Origin: Anoxybacillus mongoliensis
GTDB lineage: Bacteria > Bacillota > Bacilli > Bacillales > Anoxybacillaceae
Length of the DNA stretch: 64,000 nucleotides
NCBI RefSeq assembly: GCF_014201515.1
Contig: NZ_JACHEQ010000003.1
Span: 1 to 64,000, forward strand
Reading direction: 5' to 3'
Made by a program: the position numbers and the translations under genes. Position 1 is the stretch's first letter. Each line of letters opens with the position of its first letter. Positions 17,302-26,407 of this stretch are shown here, piece after piece. The notes beneath the pieces were generated by a model that worked only from the letters and a program-made list of their open reading frames with translations, was not told the origin of the DNA and made no database searches.

Positions 17302-17436
17302 TCAAAACAACTCTAACTGTTCTGTTTCACCTAACCGTTCAAGTGATTTCGGATCATAATCTTGGAAATAGGCGTGACAAACAGGTTCGGTTATACGCCC
17401 ACCCTTCCTATCGTTCGAAATGGTGACACTTCCCAT
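17302..17436 (-). other. unassigned 44-codon reading frame
   Basis: A frame starting MGSVTISND and ending ETEQLELF, overlapping the 3' end of the broken Nudix gene in another phase and filling the gap before the intact Nudix gene. The composition looks coding (Glu-Leu rich tail), but no clear ribosome site precedes it. It may be the tail of an otherwise lost gene; I do not recognise it. Confidence 0.25.
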
Positions 17437-17851
17437 GCTTCATACGGTACTAAACAATTACATTTCATCGCATCCTGTACTCGTGAAGCGATATGAGGTC
17501 TCGTTATATATTTTGAAACGTTTTTATTATTTAGCAGAAAAAAATTTGCCTCCTTTATTTCTTGAGGCTGAATGTCCAATTCACCTTCTTCATACTTCGC
17601 ACGAAATACAACAACTAATATATGGTCTGTAGCATTGTAATATACTCCCGTTACTCCTAATGGTACTATTTTTAATCCTGTTTCTTCATATACTTCCCTT
17701 ACCAATGCATGATGCAAAGACTCCCCTTCTTCGACTTGTCCACCAGGAAGTTCCCATGTATCGGAACGGTAATGTGTTTTTACAAGCAATACTTCCGGTC
17801 ATTTACAATATAACCAGAGACAGCCACTAAGTGCTTCGGTACAATCCTCAT
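17391..17851 (-). pseudogene. Nudix hydrolase gene, frameshifted
   Basis: A start at 17851 (after AAGGATGAGAAG) gives [20 protein letters not shown], then the frame runs out at 17780. A one-base shift at about 17785-17790 restores [18 protein letters not shown] and a full Nudix box '[23 protein letters not shown]'. The two halves together form one normal 150-aa Nudix protein. It lies directly downstream of the Argonaute gene on the same strand. True decay and sequencing error cannot be separated here. Confidence 0.75.
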
Positions 17852-17998
17852 GTTCTTCTCATCCTTCACTGATTTAAATTTAAACATACATGCAGTTAAC
17901 TTATTTTTCTTCATGTATTTAGCAAACTTCACTTTTGTGAGAATATATCCATTTAAAACAAAATTAACCAACCGTATAAAACAATGAATACTTATCCC

Positions 17999-20122
17999 TC
18001 ACACAAACGGCAACGCTTGTTCATGGACTGAACGTGGATGGATCAACCCTCGATTATGAAAGGTTGAACTTAAATCAGCATAATGAACGGTGATTGGCAA
18101 ACGTGTTTTCAGCATAGAATGGATGTGCATAAATGATAGCTTATATGCATCTGAAACGATATCCCGAATAGACAAACATTGCGTCTTTTGAACAATCTTT
18201 ACAGCTTGCGCCATTCCTACAGATTCTCTTGGATCAGTTGCACATAAATAAGCCATCCTTTCCTTCGCATAACATAATCCTTGCACAGTAAACCAACGTC
18301 CGTTTGTGTATACAGCCATTCTTCTTCGCGGTCTTTTAATAATTTCAACGAAATCAAATGGGATTTGGAATGACTGCATATACCGTGTTAAATGATCTAA
18401 ATCTTCGCGACATACGCCATCGCGGTGAAATGTAATATGAGCTGGCTTCATTCCATACATTTTCTCATAGCTAAATATACTCTCATCTATAATTTCTTCC
18501 ATTGTACGATTGGCAATCGTTTCACCAGCTTCAGCAGTCATGACTGATTTTTGTTTGATCATTCGCCCGTCTTTTCCGATCACTTGAATAATCCCAGAAG
18601 CATGTTTGCCATGTTCATGACTGACATCTAAACCGATAAAGCAATCTGAATTCATCTCATCTGACAAAATCCACGGCTGAACTCCCGATTTTGCGTAAAT
18701 TCCTAGTAGCACATTATATTGATAGTACAAATTTTTTACAACTGACGAATCAAATATGACAAACTGTGTCATTATATCTGCTTTCGCACCAAATTCTCGT
18801 TTAATTGCCATATATGCTCGATCAATATTTTCTTCCGTTCCAATGACAATAACAGTCCCATCGAACGCATCAGCGATCGACTTTAGTTCGAACGAAAGAC
18901 GCTCACTTTTGAAAAAATCGACAGGCAATACTCCAAATAACTGACGCGGTTTTTTCGAGACATTTAACTTTACACCTAGCTTTTCAGATAAATCTTGTAA
19001 TTTCTTTGTAAAATCCAATATTTCATCTTTCTTCCTTTGATCGTAATTTAATTCTGGATCAACAAAATAGCTAACGGTGACACTCTTCGGCTCATAAACA
19101 CCAGCTTGACCTAAACCATCAGACACTTTCGTTGTTTTATAATCTCGACCAAATTCCATTAACGGTGAGGAGAGATTAAAAATATCATAATTAAGATTTG
19201 CCGCCCGAACGTTTTCTTTTCTGAAAGTCAACATGTTCTGATATTGCAACAAACGAAATATCTCTTGATAAAGTTTCGGCATTTTCTCATTCGGTGGCAA
19301 CTTAATGATACGATTTACTTGCTTCGCGGTTGATGGCATCAATTGTTCATACGAACAAGTGAGACGTAATAAATGAGGCAAGTATGGAAAAATATCACCG
19401 GTTTGTGATCTGACATGCACAATAGGTGTCTTATTATGAACACCTTTTAATTTCCATTTTTCATTTTTTGTTATGTAATAATCTATCACACTTTGTTGTA
19501 AATACGGGCTTTTTTCTCCAGCTGTATACGGAGCCACCTCAACAAAAGTATAGTAGTATGATTTTTTATTGTATGAATCAACGACTTCCACCCCTTCTTT
19601 GATCAGTGGAGATCGATCACGAAGTAAGTCTTCTAATGTTTTTTTATATTCAAAACGATGTTGATATTCAAAGCCGATCAATATATTTCCGTTCTCTTCA
19701 ACTGTAAAAGATAAGTAAATAGCCGGGTAAACAATAATTTCGTTCATTTCAATCGATTGTTCGGTTTTCAAACAAAACAAATCTTTGTAAATTTTATAGT
19801 CGTTTTTGCATCGTTCTATTAACTCTTGTTTCAATAACCTTTCCAATACCGTTCTTTCTGCGGCATTGAAACATTCTATTGCTCGGTACTCATGTTTAAT
19901 ATATTCATGATCACCCCAATGAGTGATCTCTTGAAACGATGCAATATATTGGCCGTGAGCAGCAATGGTCACATTAGGATTCCTCTTTCTTAACTCATAA
20001 ACAATGTGATGAGCAAACGAGTATTTTTGGTTCGGGTTTAATAAAGATACAGTATAAATATGAAGTGGAATGTTGCTTGCATTTTCGTTTGCGATACACT
20101 CGGTTATATAGTATTGATTCAT
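17999..20122 (-). CDS. ago: long prokaryotic Argonaute, catalytically intact
   Basis: 707 aa, normal for a long-A pAgo (N, PAZ, MID, PIWI). The MID pocket shows the Y-K-Q-K set that holds the 5'-phosphate of the guide: Y437, K441, Q453 and K478 in 'GIYAKSGVQPW'. PIWI has the full DEDD catalytic tetrad: D499 in 'IGLDVSHE', glutamate finger E534 in 'AEAGET', D568 in 'HRDGV' and D683 in 'HYADLSS'. It should therefore be a guide-directed nuclease, most likely DNA-guided like most long-A relatives (CbAgo, KmAgo types), acting in the cytoplasm against invading DNA; thermostability is inferred from the host. The start follows AAGGGGTGA. A 171-aa gene lies 63 bases upstream in the same direction, so they look co-transcribed. 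Confidence 0.93.
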   Translation of the reverse strand: MNQYYITECIANENASNIPLHIYTVSLLNPNQKYSFAHHIVYELRKRNPNVTIAAHGQYIASFQEITHWGDHEYIKHEYRAIECFNAAERTVLERLLKQELIERCKNDYKIYKDLFCLKTEQSIEMNEIIVYPAIYLSFTVEENGNILIGFEYQHRFEYKKTLEDLLRDRSPLIKEGVEVVDSYNKKSYYYTFVEVAPYTAGEKSPYLQQSVIDYYITKNEKWKLKGVHNKTPIVHVRSQTGDIFPYLPHLLRLTCSYEQLMPSTAKQVNRIIKLPPNEKMPKLYQEIFRLLQYQNMLTFRKENVRAANLNYDIFNLSSPLMEFGRDYKTTKVSDGLGQAGVYEPKSVTVSYFVDPELNYDQRKKDEILDFTKKLQDLSEKLGVKLNVSKKPRQLFGVLPVDFFKSERLSFELKSIADAFDGTVIVIGTEENIDRAYMAIKREFGAKADIMTQFVIFDSSVVKNLYYQYNVLLGIYAKSGVQPWILSDEMNSDCFIGLDVSHEHGKHASGIIQVIGKDGRMIKQKSVMTAEAGETIANRTMEEIIDESIFSYEKMYGMKPAHITFHRDGVCREDLDHLTRYMQSFQIPFDFVEIIKRPRRRMAVYTNGRWFTVQGLCYAKERMAYLCATDPRESVGMAQAVKIVQKTQCLSIRDIVSDAYKLSFMHIHSMLKTRLPITVHYADLSSTFHNRGLIHPRSVHEQALPFV

Positions 20123-20185
20123 CTAACCAATCACCCCTTATGATGAATAGTCATCCGTGCATTGATTCGTTGACAATCATCGTGC

Positions 20186-20701
20186 TTATAACTCTCTTAA
20201 TCGGTTTCGTTCAATTCTAATCGTATTGTCTTTACCATCAAGTAGATCAGCACGCTTGCTTCCGTAAATGCGAAAACGCGGGGATCCTTTTACGACCTTC
20301 ACTGATAACCGAGGTGTTCCACGAAATTGCTGTTTATTTACATCCACACATGCAACGAATTCGTCCCAACGAACAATGGCGATAATTTGGTTATTGTCAC
20401 TTACTTGCTTCTGACCGCAAATAAAAGCAAAAATTAGCGTTTTATCTGAATGATTTTCATGCACATTTATAATTTCCTGTATTTCGTTGTCACTAAATGT
20501 GAAAGACCATGTAAAATCTTCGGAGCCAGATGGGGTAGTATGATATTTTGCATAAATGATGTAATCGTCTTTATTTGTTGTAACCGTGTAAATTTGTCTA
20601 CTTTCATTTTCTTTTTCAAACAATGCTGGTGCCAATCCTCCATTCACTAATGCAGAAAGAAGTGCACCATAATAATAATCTGCTTTGCAAATTGCTGTCA
20701 C
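20186..20701 (-). CDS. Argonaute-associated protein of unknown function
   Basis: 171 aa, GTG start after ATGGGGGGATC. It is the first gene of a two-gene unit with the Argonaute. No signal peptide or membrane segment. Notable patches: 'ICKADYYYGALLSALVNGG' (helix), a beta-rich centre 'YIIYAKYH', 'WSFTFSDNEIQEI', 'TLIFAFICG' and 'IIAIVRWDEF', and a basic C terminus 'SPRFRIYGSKR...RIERNRLREL' that could bind nucleic acid. No clear PD-(D/E)XK, HNH or Walker motif. I do not recognise the family. Its position suggests a cofactor, guide-supply or regulatory partner; that is inference. Confidence 0.75.
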   Translation of the reverse strand: MTAICKADYYYGALLSALVNGGLAPALFEKENESRQIYTVTTNKDDYIIYAKYHTTPSGSEDFTWSFTFSDNEIQEIINVHENHSDKTLIFAFICGQKQVSDNNQIIAIVRWDEFVACVDVNKQQFRGTPRLSVKVVKGSPRFRIYGSKRADLLDGKDNTIRIERNRLREL

Positions 20702-20736
20702 TTCGATCCCCCCATAAAATCAAATATCCCAATCCC

Positions 20737-20742
20737 ATTATA
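20737..20742 (-). promoter_or_regulatory. candidate -10 box of the Argonaute operon
   Basis: TATAAT on the minus strand, about 36 bases before the GTG of the 171-aa gene. The nearest TTGACA-like hexamer (TCGACA, 20764-20769) is 21 bases away, too far for an ideal sigma-A promoter. Tandem ACAATATT repeats lie between and beyond. Confidence 0.4.
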
Positions 20743-20923
20743 CGGAAAGAAAGCAGAAAATATTGTCGAATATTGTAGAAACTGATGGATAAATTTTGAG
20801 TATGTATTGCTACGTAAGGGGGATTTTTCCTTATTATTGGCACACACATACACAATAAAAGGGAGCCGAGTGACCCCCTTTGTTAATATAAGATCATGTT
20901 TAAGAAAGAGGAAGAGCACCATG

Positions 20924-21245
20924 TCATTTCAACATCTCAATCTCCTCCAAAGACAACTCCGTCAGTTCGTGAATTGTCTGTACATCGTAGCCTTTTGCTA
21001 GCATCTTTTTCGCGATCTTGTTATTGCAGACCTTCTTTCAAGCCTTTTTCTAACACTTTTTTCTCGTACGAAATGATTAACTCTAACACTTGTTCTTTTT
21101 CTTTCGTTTGCATTTCACTCATCTCGTTTCGCAATTGTTGTTCTTCTTCCTCCGATAGTTTCACATATGTTTCAAAATCAACACTATGATTTAAAGTTAT
21201 TACTTCGAGGCATGGCAGGCACGGTATCAAAAGAAATGATCGCAT
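20924..21245 (-). pseudogene. Rpn/PD-(D/E)XK recombination-promoting nuclease remnant
   Basis: The minus strand reads as the C-terminal part of Rpn-type (PDDEXK_2) proteins: 'VITLNHSVDFETYVKLSEEE', 'QVLELIISYEKKVLEKGLKEGL', a stop and a frameshift, then 'KMLAKGYDVQTIHELTELSL'. The N-terminal nuclease half is missing. Such genes are abundant and mobile in Bacillaceae; this one is decayed. Confidence 0.7.
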
Positions 21246-21261
21246 GGATGTAAAGGTAAAG

Positions 21262-22014
21262 CTAGATGGGAAGAGGTTGACGCTTACTTTTATACATAAT
21301 CAAACCATAAATAGCAAATAAAATGGTCAAGAATAAGAAAATTGTTAAAGTCATTGTTGAAAATTCAAGTTCATGTACACCATTTTCACCTGTTGCGAAA
21401 TACTCTGTAGTATCTAATATAAAGTGAAACACAATCGCAGGTAAAATACTTTTGTTTCGAAGAACCAAAGCTGTATAGGCTATTCCTGCGGCTGCTGTCC
21501 AAAGGGCTTGAAATATACCGAATTTTATATCTCCGCCAACTAAAATATTCCCTAAATGAATAAGACCAAAAATGATAGAAGGTACAAAAAGCGTGATTTT
21601 TGTACCAAAGCGAAGGAAGCCTTTTATCAATACCCCCCTAAATACAATTTCTTCGTTTATCGCTACACACAACGCTGAAATCATTAAAACGAACATGTTT
21701 GAAAATCCACTTACATTAAAGCCAAGAATAATTAAAATGTAAATTGGAAGAACGAGCGGCGGTATCCATAATAACCATTCTTTTTTTGATACAGGTTTAG
21801 TTAAACCATTACCTTTCATATCTCCTGACCAATAAACAAGTGCAACCGAAGTGGTAGCGAAAAGCATTTGGATAAGCCAACCAAGTTCTTTTATGATATC
21901 AATGTTTGGTTGAAACAATTTAATTAAGCTCACTACCCCCAAACCTACAATTCGCGATGCAATTAAAATAAAGATCGCGAATAATATCGGATGATTCCTA
22001 AAAAAATTTTTCAT
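21262..22014 (-). CDS. CPBP-family intramembrane metalloprotease
   Basis: 250 aa with seven or eight membrane helices. The Abi/CPBP motifs are complete: 'EEIVFRG' (E121, E122, R126), 'FGLIHLGN' (H153) and 'HFILD' (H197). Members cleave CAAX-type proteins, or in bacteria act in peptide immunity and stress signalling. It lies in the defence island between the Rpn and TnpB remnants. A nested AT-rich inverted repeat (22046-22104) occupies its leader. Confidence 0.85.
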   Translation of the reverse strand: MKNFFRNHPILFAIFILIASRIVGLGVVSLIKLFQPNIDIIKELGWLIQMLFATTSVALVYWSGDMKGNGLTKPVSKKEWLLWIPPLVLPIYILIILGFNVSGFSNMFVLMISALCVAINEEIVFRGVLIKGFLRFGTKITLFVPSIIFGLIHLGNILVGGDIKFGIFQALWTAAAGIAYTALVLRNKSILPAIVFHFILDTTEYFATGENGVHELEFSTMTLTIFLFLTILFAIYGLIMYKSKRQPLPI

Positions 22015-22054
22015 TTCTTATTCCCCCTGTTGTAGATAGTTGCTTATAGGTTAT

Positions 22055-22104
22055 CAATTTTATTAAAACCTATAAAATATATGATAAAGATTTTAATAAA
22101 ATTG
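22055..22104. repeat. 14-bp AT-rich inverted repeat
   Basis: Perfect arms CAATTTTATTAAAA and TTTTAATAAAATTG with a 22-base loop, between the CPBP start and the TnpB stop. A smaller ATAGGTT/AACCTAT pair overlaps the left arm. It may be a terminator for tnpB, an operator, or part of the transposon end. Confidence 0.55.
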
Positions 22105-22122
22105 TTTATCCGTCCACGTCGT

Positions 22123-22941
22123 TTAAGCGACATGTACTCGGATGGGGTGTAACCCCACACCCGCTATCCCATTGGCGAACGCCTTTGGGAATACTTTTCT
22201 CATGATGTTATATGCCCCATTGACATCTGCGTGGATAAGCGTTCCGTTTTCAGATTGAAACAGTCCACGCTTGATTCGTTTTCCTTTGTATTGTTTTTGC
22301 TTTTTGATTTCTTCCATGTCTAAAAAACTGCATTTGGATGTATAGCTTTCTTCTGTCTGTTCTGCTTTGTACTGCAACTGATGAAGAAACGTGTGATACG
22401 GAATGTGAACGAACGCTTGATTCGTACGCTTTTCGAGATTGACTTCACGCTTCCAATCTTTATTCATCACCACCACAATCGTATCGCAGTCTAAAGACAA
22501 CGCATGTTTCATGACAAAGGCACTCGCTTGGTGCATAAAATTTTCGACGATGCGGTTTCGTTTTTCTGTCATTTTGCTCATTCGTTTTGTCCAATCGAGT
22601 CCATTCATTTGTTTCGCTACTTTGCGATAATGGCTCATTTGTTTGTTGTCATATTGATTGGCGGATTTTAGACCTTTACCATTGATCACGATCGGTTGTT
22701 TGCCCACGTTGTTCACAATGGTTGCGAAGTTATCTAATCCTAAATCAATACTGATGTATCTGTTGTGATCTTGTTTGTTTGCTGGAATACTAATTTTGTA
22801 AACGACTTTGACGATGATATGGCGGTGTTTAGGAATGAATCGGATTTGTTGTAGCTTTCCTTTCATGTTTGTCTTTAGTTGAAACCCTTGAAAACAGGCG
22901 GGAATATTGTTTGTAACAGATAATACAATATCTTTTAGCAC
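22123..22941 (-). pseudogene. tnpB: TnpB (IS200/IS605 OrfB), N-terminally truncated
   Basis: 272 aa against about 370-400 for full TnpB. The RuvC-like core remains: D66 in 'SIDLGLDN', D239 in 'HADVNGAYN', and the ' ESYTSKCSFLD' region. The usual RuvC-II Glu (VVEDL-type) is not present; the aligned stretch reads 'VVVMNKDWK'. Zinc-finger Cys pairs are also missing. The N-terminal wedge and REC part are lost. A GTCG/CGAC hairpin near 22114-22130, at the 3' end, looks like the transposon right end where the guide RNA scaffold would lie. No TnpA is present. Confidence 0.75.
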
Positions 22942-23033
22942 TACTAAACACCTCTATCTTGTTTACAGATACACAAATACTATAACAAAATCCAACAAAC
23001 AACACTATCAAAATTTTTCGAAAAATTAAAAAA

Positions 23034-23058
23034 GACAGAAGTTTTATCAACTCCTGTC
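23034..23058 (-). terminator. terminator after the res fragment
   Basis: GACAG...CTGTC arms (extended by AGT/ACT) followed on the minus strand by TTTTTTAATTT. Confidence 0.7.
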
Positions 23059-23067
23059 TAATCGGTT

Positions 23068-24102
23068 CTATCGATTCATTGTTCGGAGCATAAATTCATT
23101 TACATCTTTCTCTGGTCCGATGAATTCGACGTTTGTATGAATCGCTTGTAAGTGTTTGCGGGCGAAGTCGATTTTTGTTGCTTCTTCTGGACAGAGCCCG
23201 CCTTCCCAGTCGGTTCCTTTTGTTTCAAGCACAAAGTATAGTTTTTCTTCGCCATCTTTGTCGACGACAAGCGCCCAATCGGGATGGTATGCACCGATTG
23301 GCGTGTCGATTTTAAACCAATGTGGCAGTTTGACATATACTTTGACGTTTTCGTCTCTTTCGAATCGCTGTGCAAAACTCGCTTCGATATCCGAATCGTA
23401 GACGATATGATCGAACAACGATTTTTCACTACGAATCGCGTTGTTGTTTAAATACGCAAGCAGCTCTTCATTTTCAAACAGCTCGACGGCATAATATGCA
23501 TCGTCGCCGATTTTGTAATATTTCACACCGTCTTTTAAAAGCAATTTCATTTCGCGCTGGATGACTTTTGTGACCTCTTCCATAAACTTTTGCGGATTGT
23601 TTTTAAAGTCATCGAGACGGTCGCAGCCCGTCAAAATTTCCACAATCGTTTTTCGCGTTAAATTCGTACGGTTTTGCAGTTCGGTAATAATATCTGGCAA
23701 CGTATGGTGAGCGGTAACATAGTCTTCCACTCGCTCACTGACGGTTTCCAACTGCACTCCTTCCACGCGGTCAATCGCCAATTGATCTTTTCGGCTGATA
23801 ATACGAATTCTTTCAATACGCGGCATGTTTTGAATGCTCTTTATGCTTTTTTGAATGAGTTGATCGCTGTCGATTTGAACGGAGTAGACCGTCTTATATT
23901 TAATTCGCTCCCAAAGCTGGCGAAACTCTTCACCAAAAAACACTTGCTTATTTAATTGTACTCTTTTCTTTTTCGTCGCATCTTTAATCGGCAAGTGCTG
24001 CAAGTAATGGTTTATTTCATGCAAAATCGCTTGCTTCCAAGGTCGAAACTCATCACTCATATTTAATGTATGATTACCTTGGCATGACAGGCGCCGTATC
24101 AT
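23068..24102 (-). pseudogene. C-terminal fragment of type III restriction Res subunit
   Basis: 344 aa against about 900-1000 for a complete Res. The fragment holds the endonuclease end: PD at 'AYHPDWALVV' (D275) and 'YFVLETKG' (E293, K295), a complete PD-(D/E)XK site. The DEAD-type helicase half is missing and no Mod methylase is in the window. Its ATG overlaps the stop of the upstream nuclease-helicase gene (TCATGA), so it would still be translated. It may be a remnant or a re-used stand-alone nuclease. Confidence 0.75.
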
Positions 24103-26045
24103 GAATATCCTCTTTTCTCCTCCGCAACAATAGATAGTTGGGTAAATCCATTCTCTTTGTATGAGCGGTCAAGTCTTTGGAGGCGATTTTTTAAATAACG
24201 CTCAAGTTCTTTGTCCGTACAATATACAAAACAACCTTTTTGCCCTCTTGTTAACAATGTACGATACGTGTTTCGAATAATGTCGTCGGCTTGTTTCAAT
24301 GCTTCTTCAGGATTTTCCTTTATCATTTTCTTTAATCCTTTTAGGGATTGGTCAGTTTTCGCACGTTTCGTGTAGTCTGTTTGTACTTTGCCGTCTTTGT
24401 AAATCAAATCGTCACCAATAATAACACCAACATAATCAAATTCTAACCCTTGACATGTATGAATACATCCAGCCTGTTTCACAGAATGTTCATCGATCGC
24501 CCATGTTTCGGAATTTCCTAGATTCCAACTCATATAAAAATTATGTTCTGGAATGATAATATCGTGAACATTCGGATCATTTTTACCCTCTTTTCTCCAG
24601 TCCCAACAGTATCCTGCGACAATACGAGATTTATTGTTCATTTCGTTTAACTTTTCGATTGCTGCACGAAGTTCATTTGGGTCGGAATATACCCTAAAAT
24701 CATATTGAAGGTCGAAATAGTCGGCATTCGCTGTTTCCCGAATTTGTAATACATCATCAATCCATGCCAAATATCCATCTGATCCATTACATCGAAATTG
24801 AGATTGCAATGCTGTCTTTGTGATAATTGCTCCATACTCAGGAGCAAACTTCTCAATCATTTTCACGCTACCGATATCTTTTAATGTCACTCTCTGGCGC
24901 TCATCAATAAAGAAAATCGCTAATTTAGCTGCGTGTATAATTTCTTTCATTTGATTTTCGCCAAGATTTTGGAACATTCCCGACTTTTCATTTAATCGAT
25001 GAGCTTCATCTACAATAAGCACATCTAGCTCATTCAAACGGGTGCCTATGTAACTTCCTGAGCTGGTAAACAAATTATCAATGTGGCTTTTTCGAAAATC
25101 TTGTTTTAACTTTTGAGCATACACTTTTCTCGGTGCCGCATTTTTCGTTACATATTGACATACAAGATGGCGTTTTGTTAATTCCACAAGCAAATTAATA
25201 GCAAGGACAGACTTTCCTGTTCCAGGGCCTCCCTCGACAATCAAAACGTGCTTTTCATTCGTTCTTACCGTCTCGCTAGCGAGTTGAAGAGCCGTTTCAT
25301 ATACAACCTTTTGATCATCAATCATAATAAACTCTCGATTACCTTTTAACATGTTGTTAAGAGAATCCTGCAACGATTTAGATGGTCGAATTCTTCCTTT
25401 TTCAATCTTATAAATATTTTCTTTATTGTCACCATATTTGACATACCGTTTAATAAACGAACGTAACTTAGCAGCATCTCCTTTTAAAAATACCGGGGCT
25501 TGCTCAATATAATATTGATATACAGGGTCTACTAAAGGATCATAAGTTTCGTTTAGCATATAGTTATGCAGGTAAGTACAGGGATAAAGTTGAATTTGTT
25601 CAGTTTGAACGTTCTCATTGTAATCCCGAATTAATGATGCATAAGACCATGCTTGGTATGAAGGATGTGTCGTTTCCACCATACTTCTGTTCATGACCGT
25701 CTTCACAATAGCCTCTTTCCCTACTACTTTTTCTACATGATCCCATTGTTTAAGCTCAACGATGACAACCGAATCATTTTGTTGATCGTCTAGTCCGGAG
25801 ATAAGAAAATCTACTCGTTTCGATGTATGGGGAATTTTAAATTCAATCGCTATACCTGCATTATTCGGAATTTCATCATCGCTTAGTACTCGATACATAT
25901 ATTGCATCGAATTGTCCCATGCACGAATTTCTCTCTCATTCACATGTCCAATCTTCTCTCGAAAATTGTTACAAATGTTTTGTACTAATTGATCTTCAAA
26001 TACATCGTGCAAAAACTCCTCTTTTGTCGCTTCATAAACAATCAT
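24099..26045 (-). CDS. DUF2075 helicase with N-terminal PD-(D/E)XK nuclease
   Basis: 648 aa. The N-terminal 140 residues carry a RecB-like nuclease pattern: D79 in 'RVDFLIS', E97 and K99 in 'IVELKQW', and Q131 in 'QAWSY'. Residues 265-640 are a DUF2075/SF1-type helicase with Walker A 'GGPGTGKS' (272-279), Walker B 'LIVDEAH' (D346, E347), 'IHTCQGLEFDYVGVIIG' and 'RTLLTRGQKG'. Nuclease-helicases containing DUF2075 have been implicated in anti-phage defence, so that role is plausible. It lies 30 bases after a MazG-type gene and overlaps the res fragment by 4 bases. Confidence 0.85.
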   Translation of the reverse strand: MIVYEATKEEFLHDVFEDQLVQNICNNFREKIGHVNEREIRAWDNSMQYMYRVLSDDEIPNNAGIAIEFKIPHTSKRVDFLISGLDDQQNDSVVIVELKQWDHVEKVVGKEAIVKTVMNRSMVETTHPSYQAWSYASLIRDYNENVQTEQIQLYPCTYLHNYMLNETYDPLVDPVYQYYIEQAPVFLKGDAAKLRSFIKRYVKYGDNKENIYKIEKGRIRPSKSLQDSLNNMLKGNREFIMIDDQKVVYETALQLASETVRTNEKHVLIVEGGPGTGKSVLAINLLVELTKRHLVCQYVTKNAAPRKVYAQKLKQDFRKSHIDNLFTSSGSYIGTRLNELDVLIVDEAHRLNEKSGMFQNLGENQMKEIIHAAKLAIFFIDERQRVTLKDIGSVKMIEKFAPEYGAIITKTALQSQFRCNGSDGYLAWIDDVLQIRETANADYFDLQYDFRVYSDPNELRAAIEKLNEMNNKSRIVAGYCWDWRKEGKNDPNVHDIIIPEHNFYMSWNLGNSETWAIDEHSVKQAGCIHTCQGLEFDYVGVIIGDDLIYKDGKVQTDYTKRAKTDQSLKGLKKMIKENPEEALKQADDIIRNTYRTLLTRGQKGCFVYCTDKELERYLKNRLQRLDRSYKENGFTQLSIVAEEKRGYS

Positions 26046-26074
26046 CGATTCCTTCTCCCCCGTCTTCTGTTTTA

Positions 26075-26407
26075 TTATCCTAACTCATTATATTTCTTTT
26101 TGGTTCCAAATGATTTTTCAATTGGATACTTTTTCTCATTTTTCTTTATTTTATCAAAAATGATTCGTTCTAAGTCAACCCCAAGTGCATCAGAAAGTAA
26201 AAGAGCATAAATTACTACATCTGCTAGTTCATCTTTTATATTTTCTAACCTGCTCTCAATGGCCTCTTCGCTACTTTTCCACTGAAAATTTTCTAACAGT
26301 TCTCCTGCTTCTATGCTTAATGATATGGCTAAATCTTTTGGATTGTGGAATTGTTTCCAGTTACGTGCATCGCAAAATTCAATGATTAGCTGTTGTAACT
26401 GTTTCAA
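26075..26407 (-). CDS. MazG-type nucleotide pyrophosphohydrolase
   Basis: About 110 aa from a TTG start at 26407, with AAGGGGTG 7 bases upstream; an upstream ATG at 26443 has no such site. All-alpha MazG/dCTPase fold motifs are complete: 'SLSIEAGELLENFQW' (EExxE-like), 'DELADVVIYAL' (ExxD) and 'KIKKNEKKYP'. It hydrolyses NTPs or dNTPs to monophosphates. It is the first gene before the nuclease-helicase in the same direction, which suggests a shared function such as nucleotide depletion in defence; that is inference. Confidence 0.85.
   Translation of the reverse strand: MKQLQQLIIEFCDARNWKQFHNPKDLAISLSIEAGELLENFQWKSSEEAIESRLENIKDELADVVIYALLLSDALGVDLERIIFDKIKKNEKKYPIEKSFGTKKKYNELG

Noticed and set aside
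20616-20922. Short minus-strand frames upstream of the Argonaute partner gene
   Set aside because: They overlap the promoter region, lack ribosome sites and have no recognisable sequence.
23100-23429. A 109-codon Ser/Thr/Lys-rich frame inside the Res fragment
   Set aside because: It is a same-strand shadow of the Res reading frame, which clearly carries the PD-(D/E)XK motif.
21206-24106. A 21-bp near match (GGCATGRCAGGCRCSGTATCA, 18 of 21) at the 5' edges of both the Rpn remnant and the Res fragment
   Set aside because: Tempting as a recombination site, but a match of this quality is expected by chance many times in 64 kb; only its location is suggestive.
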